Assembly: GCA_024229515.1 (NCBI GenBank)
Contig: JAAESI010000052.1
Span: 40,764 to 104,763 of the forward strand
DNA length: 64,000 nucleotides
Source: Pseudomonadota bacterium
Lineage (GTDB): Bacteria > Myxococcota_A > UBA796 > UBA9615
Reading direction: 5' to 3'
Position numbers and translations under genes: made by a program. Below are positions 47,209-54,968 of the stretch, piece after piece. The notes beneath the pieces are model-generated. The model ran no database searches. It had not been told where the DNA came from and saw nothing but the letters and a program-made list of their open reading frames with translations. The number at the start of each line of letters is the position of its first letter. Within the stretch, counting starts at the first letter, position 1.

Positions 47209-49946
47209 GACGCGGCAACGCTACCGGAGCCGGCGATCCGCTCGATGGTCACGGTGGTTCCCTTCACCGCCGTCTGCGCCGTGTAGGTGCAGCGGTCGGC
47301 CTGGGACGTGACGGTGTTGATGTAGCGGATGCCGTCGGCCTGCAGCTTGTCCTTGTGGAACGGCACGTAGGCCATGTCGCCGACGAGGCGGGAGGTGACC
47401 GAGGCGGTCATCTCGATGGAGCGGCCGACCCGCGTTCCGGTCACGCGCACGCGGTCGCCGTCGTCGATGTTCAGCCGGGCGGCGAGGCTCGGCGAGAGGT
47501 GCAGGGAGTGCTCATCCGGCATGTCCGTGCCGGGCGTCACCTTGCCGGAGTTGAAGGTGTTCACGGCGAACCGGCGGTGCCGGGGGTCGTCGGACATGGC
47601 GCTGCGACCGCTGTTGAGCACGATGCCGGGCGGGCGGCGGAGGTCGCCCTCGGTGGGGCGGAAGAAGCGGAACGGGTTGGGCCGCTCGAACACGTCTCGG
47701 AAGGGGGCGTGGTCCGGTTCGTCGTAGGCGAGGCGGAAGCGGTTCTCACCAACGCCTCCGTAGATGACGGCGCCCTCCTGGAGGAGCTCTTCCCAGGTGA
47801 TCTCGGAGCCGTCGGCGTGGACGGGGCGGCAGTACAGCGGGCCGGTGCGGCCTTCGCCGTCGCGGCAGTAGTCCTGGACGCGCTGCCACAGGTGGGAGCG
47901 GGAGACTTCGCCGTCGACGCGGGGGAGGTCTTCGAACCGCTCGCGCAGGTAGCCGGACTGGGAGTGGAAGCCCAGGTCGGGGTGGATCATCCGGAGCATG
48001 GAGTCGGTTCGGATGCGTCGGCTGATCTCGCCCATCGTGTCGTAGACGATGGTGGCGTCGCTGCGGGTCTCGGGGGCGGCCCGCTTGCGGGGGACCGACA
48101 GGCTGAGGCGCCATTCACCGTTTTGGTAGAGCTTCGGCGCGGCCGCGTGGGGGGGCGACGGGATGACCAGGTGCGCGTGTTCCAGCGTGAACGGGTCGGG
48201 CACGGGGTCGATGACGACGAGCGTGGTGTTGGGGTCGGTCAGCTTCTCGACCCACCGCTCGCGGTCCATCATGTTGGCTTCGAACTGGGTGCCGAAGGCG
48301 ATGATGAGCTCGCGGTCGTACTCATTGGCGCGCACCGAGTAGTCGAGCACCGGCCGGGGTTCGTCGCGCACGGCGAGCTCGTAGGAGTCATCCGGTAGCC
48401 CCATGCGGCGGGCGGCCTCGACCGCGCCGTCGTCGTCCACGGGGATGCGTCCGAAGAAGAAGAGGCGGCTGAGGGCCTGGACCTCGGACTCGGCGTTGAT
48501 CTGGCCGGGGATGCGGAGGGTGCCGCCGGCGAGGCTGCCGTCGGCATCGAGGCCGTACTTGCCGAGCATGGCGAGCGTGTCGGCCCAGAGGCAGTGACCG
48601 ACGGCGCCGGCGGTCTGGCTGAGGCCGACGCTGGGGATGTTGACGGGCACGACGGCGGGGTCCGCGAGGCGTTCGGCGATGGCTTCGATGGCGCGCTCGA
48701 TGCGGCCCGCGAGGTGGGGTTCGGGGGCGATCCGGGCGGCGACGGTGGCGGCGGCGAAGCGGTCCTCGCGCGCGAGATCCCGGAAGGCGCGCCACGAGGC
48801 GTGGTCGGCGTACTGGTTGATGAAGCGCTGCTCGACTGCGTCCGGGTGGTGGTGCAGCAGGGCGTGGGCGACGCCGAGGGCGAGGTCGGGGTCGGTGCCG
48901 GAGCGGATGAGGAGCACGCGGTCATCGCCATGCTGGGCGGCGATCTGCTCGGTCGACTCGGTGTTCATGACGTCGACGATGTAGCCGTCGAAGCCCTCGG
49001 GGCGGGCCATGAGGCGGTGCCACGCGCCGGGGTGCGTGATGCGGCCGTTCCAGCCGTTCAGCAGGAAGAAGCGGTCGGACCCGTCGAAGGCGCAGTCGAA
49101 GGTGACGAACGGGCCTTCCTGGCCGGTGAGCATCTCGTTGTGGACGGCGCCGGCGTTGAGGCAGTGCTCGGCGTTGCCGGCGACGTTGCGCACGCCGAGC
49201 AGCCGGAAGACCTCCTGGAGGGCGAAGATCGTGAAGTAGTCGATCTGGCCGCAGCCATACAGCAGCACCTGGGTGTCGGGGTCGCGGTGGTCGAGGCAGA
49301 GGTCGGCGAGGCGCGCGATGGCGGCGGTGTAGTCGATGGACCGGCGGCCGGAGGCGAACCGGTCCTTGATGCTCGGTTGGACGTGGATCGGAAACAGCGT
49401 GCGGGACTGGCCGGTGGCGGTCTGGAGCTTGGCGCAGCCCTTGGTGGGGGAGCGATGGCCGACGCGGGAGGCGGTGCGTCCCGTGCCCCGGATCTGGCCG
49501 GAGTCGCCGACGCCGCAGTAGCCGCAGCTGAGCCGCCCATCGAGGTCGGCGCCGTCGTGGCCGGCGGGCAGGAGGAAGGCGGGGAAGCCGGGGACGTCGT
49601 CCAGTTCGCCGGTGTGGGCGATGGTCGGGAGGTGGTCCGTGGGCGCGGCGGAGGCGGAGCGGTCGGCCCAGTCGTCGCGGGAGGAGGTGCGTCGCTTGGC
49701 GGCCGCGGGAGACGCCAGGCCGACGGGTCGGGCGGGAGCCGGGCGCGGCGGGGGAGTCGGTGCACGGGGAGGGGACGACTGCGTGCGGCCGAGCACGCGG
49801 CGGGCGCCCGCCTTGAGCGCACGGCGAGCGATGCGTCCGGCGAACGAACCCCGAGGCGGCGGCGGCGCCGAGGGGGTCGGGGCGGATGGCCCCGGGGCCG
49901 CGTCGTCGTCGCGGTCGGGGAACATCGAGGGGATGCCGTCGCTCAC
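47205..49946 (-). CDS. Molybdopterin-dependent oxidoreductase (DMSO reductase superfamily) with altered Fe-S ligand
   Basis: 913 aa. Residues 1-110 are a Pro/Ala/Arg-rich extension without a signal peptide or twin-arginine motif, so the enzyme is probably cytoplasmic. The N-terminal cluster motif reads C141-x2-C144-x3-D148 ... C171 (CGYCGVGDSG and KGCAKL): the third cysteine of the usual CxxCxxxC is Asp. The molybdenum pocket region EHCLNAGAVHNEML puts C262 where formate dehydrogenases and periplasmic/assimilatory nitrate reductases carry their Cys/Sec ligand. The C-terminal molybdopterin dinucleotide-binding domain (VLNSGRSAMSD, HLSPSLAARLNIDDGDRVRV) is intact. The substrate is unknown. It heads an operon with the purine permease and protease genes. 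Confidence 0.85.
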   Translation of the reverse strand: MSDGIPSMFPDRDDDAAPGPSAPTPSAPPPPRGSFAGRIARRALKAGARRVLGRTQSSPPRAPTPPPRPAPARPVGLASPAAAKRRTSSRDDWADRSASAAPTDHLPTIAHTGELDDVPGFPAFLLPAGHDGADLDGRLSCGYCGVGDSGQIRGTGRTASRVGHRSPTKGCAKLQTATGQSRTLFPIHVQPSIKDRFASGRRSIDYTAAIARLADLCLDHRDPDTQVLLYGCGQIDYFTIFALQEVFRLLGVRNVAGNAEHCLNAGAVHNEMLTGQEGPFVTFDCAFDGSDRFFLLNGWNGRITHPGAWHRLMARPEGFDGYIVDVMNTESTEQIAAQHGDDRVLLIRSGTDPDLALGVAHALLHHHPDAVEQRFINQYADHASWRAFRDLAREDRFAAATVAARIAPEPHLAGRIERAIEAIAERLADPAVVPVNIPSVGLSQTAGAVGHCLWADTLAMLGKYGLDADGSLAGGTLRIPGQINAESEVQALSRLFFFGRIPVDDDGAVEAARRMGLPDDSYELAVRDEPRPVLDYSVRANEYDRELIIAFGTQFEANMMDRERWVEKLTDPNTTLVVIDPVPDPFTLEHAHLVIPSPPHAAAPKLYQNGEWRLSLSVPRKRAAPETRSDATIVYDTMGEISRRIRTDSMLRMIHPDLGFHSQSGYLRERFEDLPRVDGEVSRSHLWQRVQDYCRDGEGRTGPLYCRPVHADGSEITWEELLQEGAVIYGGVGENRFRLAYDEPDHAPFRDVFERPNPFRFFRPTEGDLRRPPGIVLNSGRSAMSDDPRHRRFAVNTFNSGKVTPGTDMPDEHSLHLSPSLAARLNIDDGDRVRVTGTRVGRSIEMTASVTSRLVGDMAYVPFHKDKLQADGIRYINTVTSQADRCTYTAQTAVKGTTVTIERIAGSGSVAAS

Positions 49947-50045
49947 GGCGGGAGGATAGCCCCGGGGGCGGGAGGCGCGAGGAGGCCGTCAGAACTGGGG
50001 TGAGGTCGCCGACCTTGGCGGGGTTGTGGCGGTGGATTCCGCCGT

Positions 50046-50502
50046 AAGTGGTCGTCTTGCCGATGCCCCCCGGCCCGGTGATCGTGGCCAGCCGCTCCTG
50101 AGCGAGCATCCGCCGGAGCTCAGCCAGCTCTTCGTCGCGGACGATCAGGGACGGGGGACGCGGGGGCGGAGGGGGCGCGGCGGGCTCCGCCAACGGCTCG
50201 AACCGGTAGCCCAGGCCGTGGACCGTGAGGATGTGGGTGGGCTTCTTGGGGTCGAGTTCGACCTTGCTCCGGAGCCGCTGCAGGGTCGTGTCGACGGTGC
50301 GCGAGACCACGTCACCGCGGTAGCCCCACACCTCCTGCAGCAGCTCTTCCCGCGTGACGTTCTGGCCGGGCCGTGCCGCCAGGTAGGCGAGCACGTCGGC
50401 TTACTTCGTCGTGAGCGTGCGGGCGCCGTCGCGCACCTCGACAGTGCGCCGACGGAGGTCGACCGTTCCGAGCTCGAGGGTGAGTTCGAGCGGTTCGTTA
50501 GT
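50046..50502 (-). pseudogene. Broken OmpR/AfsR-type winged-helix regulator
   Basis: On the minus strand, L-T-T-K is followed by a TAA (50401-50403) and then ADVLAYLAARPGQN and REELLQEVWGYRGDV. HILTVHGLGYRFEPL follows, the canonical OmpR-type winged-helix motifs, with the stop replacing the usual Glu of LTxKE. After about 130 residues the frame reaches a P-loop (GPGGIGKTT), the start of an NB-ARC or AAA module as in AfsR/SARP relatives, and then loses similarity. No start codon precedes LELTLELGTVDL; upstream is the 3' end of the PEP carboxykinase gene. The gene therefore has no start, an in-frame stop and a truncated ATPase. The interval 49947-50045 holds nothing I recognise. Confidence 0.75.
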
Positions 50503-52324
50503 TGGCGACGGCAGCGACGATGTCCTCGTCGACCTTGTAGCCGCGCAGGAACTCGGTGCGCTCGGCCTTCATGCGGCCGACCCACGCGGTGTACTCGTCC
50601 GTCCTCCCCGCCTTCGCGAAGAACGTGCTTGGACGGAGGATGTCCGTGCCGACGGCAGCCACGAGGGCGGCGTTGTCGGCGTGGTCCAGATCCACGACCT
50701 CGTAGCCGAAGTCGGGATCCGTGGTCCAGACGATGGTCTCGCTGAGGAGCGCCTCGAGCATCGCGCTGGAGTGCCGGATCTTCACCTTGAGGGCGTTGCC
50801 GTCGGTGACGTCGCGGGCGTCGCCGCCCACGTAGCCGGTGTTCATCAGCCACATCGTCACGTCGCTCATCGTGGAGGCGAGCTCGCGGAAGCGAACCGCC
50901 TGCAGGCCGAACGCCGCGGGGAAGAAGGGCTGCGTGAACGGGGAGCGGGTCTTGCCCCGATCCTTGCCCGCGGCCGACGTCTTGGACGTCTCGCCGAGCA
51001 TGAAGTAGCCCGCCGCCTGCTCGGGGCTGGTGAACCTCACGATGCCGGGGATGGCCGCGTCGGCGCCCTCGTCCCGGTTGAGGATGCCCATGCAGTGCAC
51101 CTCGGGGATGTTGTGCAGGTCCGCCGCGCCGGGGATGGACGACATCGGGATGATGCTGCGGCCGTTGCCGGTCCAGACCACGAAGTCCCAGCCGTCGGCG
51201 GGAATGCCCAGGGCGTCGATGACGTCCTCGACCTTCGTCGCACCCGAGATGATCGCGTCGACGTTGGCCTCGTTGGCGCCCGTGGCGATCAGGTTGTCCC
51301 GGTGCAGCGCGACCTCGGCCGGCGTGAGGGCCACCTTGTAGAAGTCGAACGTGCCGTCGGCGTCCAGGAACGCGTTCTCCAGCCACGCATCCGAGCTGGT
51401 CGTGCCGGCGTGGATGATCGGCTCGGCGTCGGCGTTGAGCTTCTCGATCTTCGCGAAGCAGCCGTTCTCCGTCACCGACAGCTCACCGTTCGGCCACAGC
51501 GTCACCATGTCGTCCTGGATCGGCTCGGTCAGGTCGCCCTGTTTGCTGAAGCTGGTGGTCGTCTTGCCCGTGCCCGACAGGCCCATGACGGTCATCGTCA
51601 CGCGCTCGCCGTTGGGCATGGTCACCGCCTTGGCGCCGGCGTGCATGACGAGCCCGCCGCGCAGCCACACCCAGTGGTTGAGCATGCGGAGCACGCCCTT
51701 CTTGGACTCACCGAAGTAGTCGGGGCCGATGACGTAGGTCGTCCAGTTCTCGAGGTCGACGAGGATCGCCTGGCGTCCCGGCATGTCGTCCAGGAACAGG
51801 TTCGGCGTGTAGCGAAGCACGAACGTCGGGGCGAACGGCCTGGCCAGCTGGTCGGCCGTCTCCACCTCGTTGCGGGGGAACGCCAGCACCTGCTGCATGC
51901 CCGCGATGTTGGCGCCCTCAGGCGTGTACAGCCAGGTCGCGCCGAGCGCGCGCGGCCCGAGGCCGGCGTAGCCGTCGATCGCGATCAGCGTGCCGGCGTT
52001 GCGGATGTACTCCTCCTGCCGGGCGATGACGGCCTCGGCGCGAGCGCGCGAGATCGTCTGACCGGACCACGCACCTTCCGGAGCGTCGTCGCTGATGATG
52101 TACGTGTACTTCGCCATCCGCGCCTTGTTGCGCGTGAGCTTGTCGAGCGAGCCGACGGCCGTTTCGAGGATGGCGGGGGTGTTGGTCGCGGCGAGCGTAC
52201 GAAGCTCGTCCTGCGTCGGGTTGGCGAGGTACGTGACCCCCTCGAACGGACGCGGATTCGGGCCGCGCTCCTCGAGGTTGATGGGCTTGTAGGTCGCCGC
52301 GAGATCGCGGGGCTCGACGTTCAT
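50498..52324 (-). CDS. pckA: Phosphoenolpyruvate carboxykinase, ATP type
   Basis: 608 aa. The nucleotide site shows the P-loop at 248-255 (GLSGTGKT), followed by the QDDMVTLWPNGELSVTENGCFAKIEKL block, which corresponds to the PEPCK kinase-2/oxaloacetate region of ATP-type enzymes. RSIIPMSSIP, GDARDVTDG and the C-terminal helical part are also present. It makes PEP from oxaloacetate in gluconeogenesis. The sequence is a divergent clade, longer than the roughly 540 aa of E. coli PckA. It is divergent from the DUF4846 gene with a 167-nt intergenic region and is followed directly by a regulator remnant. Confidence 0.93.
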   Translation of the reverse strand: MNVEPRDLAATYKPINLEERGPNPRPFEGVTYLANPTQDELRTLAATNTPAILETAVGSLDKLTRNKARMAKYTYIISDDAPEGAWSGQTISRARAEAVIARQEEYIRNAGTLIAIDGYAGLGPRALGATWLYTPEGANIAGMQQVLAFPRNEVETADQLARPFAPTFVLRYTPNLFLDDMPGRQAILVDLENWTTYVIGPDYFGESKKGVLRMLNHWVWLRGGLVMHAGAKAVTMPNGERVTMTVMGLSGTGKTTTSFSKQGDLTEPIQDDMVTLWPNGELSVTENGCFAKIEKLNADAEPIIHAGTTSSDAWLENAFLDADGTFDFYKVALTPAEVALHRDNLIATGANEANVDAIISGATKVEDVIDALGIPADGWDFVVWTGNGRSIIPMSSIPGAADLHNIPEVHCMGILNRDEGADAAIPGIVRFTSPEQAAGYFMLGETSKTSAAGKDRGKTRSPFTQPFFPAAFGLQAVRFRELASTMSDVTMWLMNTGYVGGDARDVTDGNALKVKIRHSSAMLEALLSETIVWTTDPDFGYEVVDLDHADNAALVAAVGTDILRPSTFFAKAGRTDEYTAWVGRMKAERTEFLRGYKVDEDIVAAVAN

Positions 52325-52491
52325 CCGGTGCTCCGAGGGAAGTGCTTGCGTACGTGCGCGCGAGTGCGCGGCGCGAATTTAGACACAGCTTCACGGAACC
52401 GGCCATGCTCGATTCTGGCTTTTTTGGTGACTCTGCAGGGAGTTACGTCGCTTGCGGAACAGGGGCGCCGTTTGGCGTGTCCAAGTCAGGT

Positions 52492-53352
52492 ATGCGGACC
52501 GCCCACCTCGGATTCCTCTTCGCGATCCTGCTGAGCTCCGGCCCCGCCGCCGCGGGGGAGGTCGCGACCGACGACTACCCCTGGCTCGCCGACGCCGCCG
52601 AGCTCCCCCCGATGACGACGCTGCAGTCGCAGTTCGATCCGCCCAAGGGCTTCACACGCGTGAGCGCGGCCGAGGACAGCTTCGCTTCGTGGCTGCGCGA
52701 TCTCCCCGTGCGCAGCGATCGCAGCGACGTGCGCGCCTACAACGGCGAACGGCTGTCCCGTCCATCGGCCGCCGTGGTCGCCATGGACGTGGGGGAACGC
52801 GACCTGCAGCAGTGCGCCGACTCCGCCATCCGTCTGCACGCCGAGTGGCTCTGGTCGGTCGACCGTGAGGACGAGGCGGGCTACCACTTCACCTCCGGCG
52901 ACCTCAGCAAGTGGTCCGACTGGAAGGCTGGCGAGCGGTTCGTCATCGCCGGCAGCAAGGTCGATCGGGTCGACGGCAAGGCGCGCGCCGACACCCACCG
53001 GACCTACCGGGGCTGGCTCGACCAGGTCTTCACCTACGCGGGCACCCGCTCGTTGGCGCGCGACAGCGCCGCCGTCGCCGACTCTGATCAGCTTCAGGCG
53101 GGCGACTTCTTCGTCCAGGCGGGCTCCCCCGGCCACGCCGTCGTCATCCTCGACGTCGCCGAGTCCAGCTCTGGCGAGCGGGTCGCGCTGATGGGGCAAG
53201 GGTTCATGCCGGCGGAAGACTTCCACGTGCTGCGCTGGCCCGCCGTCGCCCTCGCGGACGTCTGGTTCCCGCTCCCCGCCACCGCCGACGGCGTCGTCCA
53301 GACCCCGTCGTGGTCTCCGTTCACGCGCATCGAGGCGCGCCGCTTCAAGTAG
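52492..53352 (+). CDS. Exported DUF4846-family protein
   Basis: 286 aa from the ATG at 52492 (MRTAHLGFLF); the frame is open upstream but without sense as protein. The signal peptide ends AAAGEV. Family motifs: GFTRVSAAEDSFASWLRDLP, RAYNGE, AAVVAMDVGERDLQQCADSAIRLHAEWLW, FTSGDLSKWSDWKAGERF, LQAGDFFVQAGSPGHAVVILDVA and MGQGFMPAEDFHVL. The last blocks resemble NlpC-like or hydrolase strands. DUF4846 function is unknown. It ends 13 nt before a strong hairpin terminator and converges on the ECF sigma gene. Confidence 0.82.
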   Translation: MRTAHLGFLFAILLSSGPAAAGEVATDDYPWLADAAELPPMTTLQSQFDPPKGFTRVSAAEDSFASWLRDLPVRSDRSDVRAYNGERLSRPSAAVVAMDVGERDLQQCADSAIRLHAEWLWSVDREDEAGYHFTSGDLSKWSDWKAGERFVIAGSKVDRVDGKARADTHRTYRGWLDQVFTYAGTRSLARDSAAVADSDQLQAGDFFVQAGSPGHAVVILDVAESSSGERVALMGQGFMPAEDFHVLRWPAVALADVWFPLPATADGVVQTPSWSPFTRIEARRFK

Positions 53353-53365
53353 CCAGAACGGAAAC

Positions 53366-53392
53366 GGGGCGAACCGCTCATCGGTTCGCCCC
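53366..53392. terminator. Bidirectional terminator hairpin between convergent genes
   Basis: GGGGCGAACCG (53366-53376) pairs perfectly with CGGTTCGCCCC (53382-53392) around CTCAT. It lies between the DUF4846 gene stop at 53352 and the sigma factor stop at 53421, with GCGTCCTCTT on the plus side and GTTTCCGTT on the minus side. Confidence 0.75.
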
Positions 53393-53420
53393 GCGTCCTC
53401 TTACTCATCGCGTCCGAGAC

Positions 53421-54038
53421 TCAGCAGACCTGGCTCAGCCAGTCCACGTCCTCTCCGAGGGCCGCCGTGATCTTGCGACGGGCGTGCCACAGACGGCTCA
53501 TCACCGTCCCCTCCGGGATGTCCAGACGCTCCGCGATCTCCTTGTAGGAGAGGTCCTCGAAGTGCCGGAGCACGAGGATTTCACGGTGCTTCTGGCCCAG
53601 GGTCGCCAGGGCCTCGCGAACGAAGCGGCTCACGTCGCCTCGCTCAACCCGCTCCTGAGCTCCCTCGTCGTCGGACTCGAGCATCTCGAGCCGGGTGGTC
53701 CCGCCCTCGTCGCGTCCGACCGACTCGTCGAGAGTCAGGCCGGGACGACGCCGCACTCGCTTGAGCTCGTGCAGCGCCAGGCGCCGGGTGACGGTGTACA
53801 GCCAGCTCCAGAGCTGGGACTCACCGCGGAAGGTCTCGAGGCGCCGGTAGGCGACCACGAAGGCTTCCTGAGCGATGTCCCGAGCCGCCTGGCGGTCGCC
53901 GAGGATGCCGTAGGCAACCGCGTAGACCCGACCCTGGTGGCGCTCGACCAGCTCCGCGAACAGGTCGGTACGACCGGCCTGGATCTCGCGAACCAGCTCG
54001 AGGTCCGTAAGCGCTCGGTACTTGCGAACAGCAGTCAT
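53421..54038 (-). CDS. ECF-family RNA polymerase sigma factor
   Basis: 205 aa with a near-perfect ribosome site (AAGGAGGTGCG) before the ATG. Region 2 has LFAELVERHQGRVYAVAYGILGDRQAARDIAQEAFVVAYRRLETFRGES and WLYTVTRRLALHELKR. Region 4 has LPQ-like ALATLGQKHREILVLRHFEDLSYKEIAERLDIPEGTVMSRLWHARRKI. It is of the RpoE-like class. No anti-sigma gene is adjacent; the divergent gene is an Asp-rich lipoprotein. The strongly AT-rich upstream region contains two inverted repeats. Confidence 0.93.
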   Translation of the reverse strand: MTAVRKYRALTDLELVREIQAGRTDLFAELVERHQGRVYAVAYGILGDRQAARDIAQEAFVVAYRRLETFRGESQLWSWLYTVTRRLALHELKRVRRRPGLTLDESVGRDEGGTTRLEMLESDDEGAQERVERGDVSRFVREALATLGQKHREILVLRHFEDLSYKEIAERLDIPEGTVMSRLWHARRKITAALGEDVDWLSQVC

Positions 54039-54064
54039 GTCGCACCTCCTTCAATCAGTGTGTT

Positions 54065-54084
54065 TTGATAATACTCACTATCAA
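54065..54084. promoter_or_regulatory. Inverted repeat TTGATA-N8-TATCAA
   Basis: A 6-bp inverted repeat with an 8-nt centre, 27-46 nt upstream of the sigma gene start and 72 nt upstream of the divergent lipoprotein. It overlaps TATTAT, a -10-like word for the minus strand. It is a likely operator or promoter element in a divergent control region. Confidence 0.4.
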
Positions 54085-54099
54085 TCGGTATGCCTCGAT

Positions 54100-54123
54100 C
54101 AATTACGATCGGGTTCGTAATTG
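54100..54123. promoter_or_regulatory. Perfect 9-bp inverted repeat in divergent control region
   Basis: CAATTACGA (54100-54108) and TCGTAATTG (54115-54123) are perfect inverted arms around TCGGGT. The arms are far richer in A+T than the genome. The site sits between the ECF sigma gene and the Asp-rich lipoprotein and could bind a dimeric regulator serving both. Confidence 0.45.
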
Positions 54124-54155
54124 CCCGGTTTTGAAGGTGGGCTACACTGCTGCGC

Positions 54156-54941
54156 ATGGTCGGAATTCGCCTTCTTCTCTCGCTCCTGTTCGTTGTGCTG
54201 CTCGCTGGTTGCCCCCAGGGAGCACTGATCCCCGGAGGCGGTGACGACGACGATGCGGTGTCCACCGATGACGACGATGTGGTCGGTGATGACGACGACA
54301 TCGCGCCCGACGACGACGACTCGGCGTCCGACCCCTGCCTCGTGGACAACGATGGCGACGGCGTGGGCGTGTGCGACGACTGCGACGACAACGACGGCGC
54401 GGTCTTCCCGGGGAACCCCGAGGTCTGTGACAACGGGATCGACGACGACTGCGACGCCCTCACGATCTGCGTCGAAGCGGAGGGCGAAGACGGCGACGCG
54501 ATGACGTACCCGCTGACCACGGACGCGGACGACGTGACCGTGTTCTACGGCTACGACGAGTCGTCGGCGGGCGCGACCACGGGCGCCGAGTTGGCCGACT
54601 CCCTGGTCGCCTACATCTACGCCGACCCGACCGACGGCAGCGACGGCTACGCGGCGGTCTACATGGAGGGGCTCACGGGCTCCGCCCTCATCGTCGAAGA
54701 CGGCCCCGGCGACATCGCCCTGTGGGACCTGAACTCGAGCTCCGGCGAGGCCGACATCGACTGGGCGTGGGCGGACTGCTGCACCGACGGCGTCGTCATC
54801 GGCCCGCTGCCCACGGACTTCTGCGTCGAGATCGATGTCTATTACGAAGAGGAGCTCGACGACATCTACACCTGGGACGGCACCACCCACCACTACCTGG
54901 GCGAGACCGACGAAGCCGTGACCCTCTGCGCAGCGCCCTAG
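54156..54941 (+). CDS. Asp-rich lipoprotein with MopE-type metal-binding motif
   Basis: 261 aa. The signal peptide ends in LAGC (C19). Residues 29-57 are DDDD repeats. Then comes a MopE/PF11617-type motif, DNDGDGVGVCDDCDDNDG with NPEVCDNGIDDDCD, with D-x-D-x-D loops and paired Cys expected to bind Ca2+. The C-terminal half is a soluble, acidic, Cys-containing domain that I do not recognise. It is divergent from the ECF sigma gene and 27 nt before the his operon, so read-through into hisZG is possible. Confidence 0.82.
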   Translation: MVGIRLLLSLLFVVLLAGCPQGALIPGGGDDDDAVSTDDDDVVGDDDDIAPDDDDSASDPCLVDNDGDGVGVCDDCDDNDGAVFPGNPEVCDNGIDDDCDALTICVEAEGEDGDAMTYPLTTDADDVTVFYGYDESSAGATTGAELADSLVAYIYADPTDGSDGYAAVYMEGLTGSALIVEDGPGDIALWDLNSSSGEADIDWAWADCCTDGVVIGPLPTDFCVEIDVYYEEELDDIYTWDGTTHHYLGETDEAVTLCAAP

Positions 54942-54968
54942 CGCTCCACTGGTATCCTCCGCGGCCTC

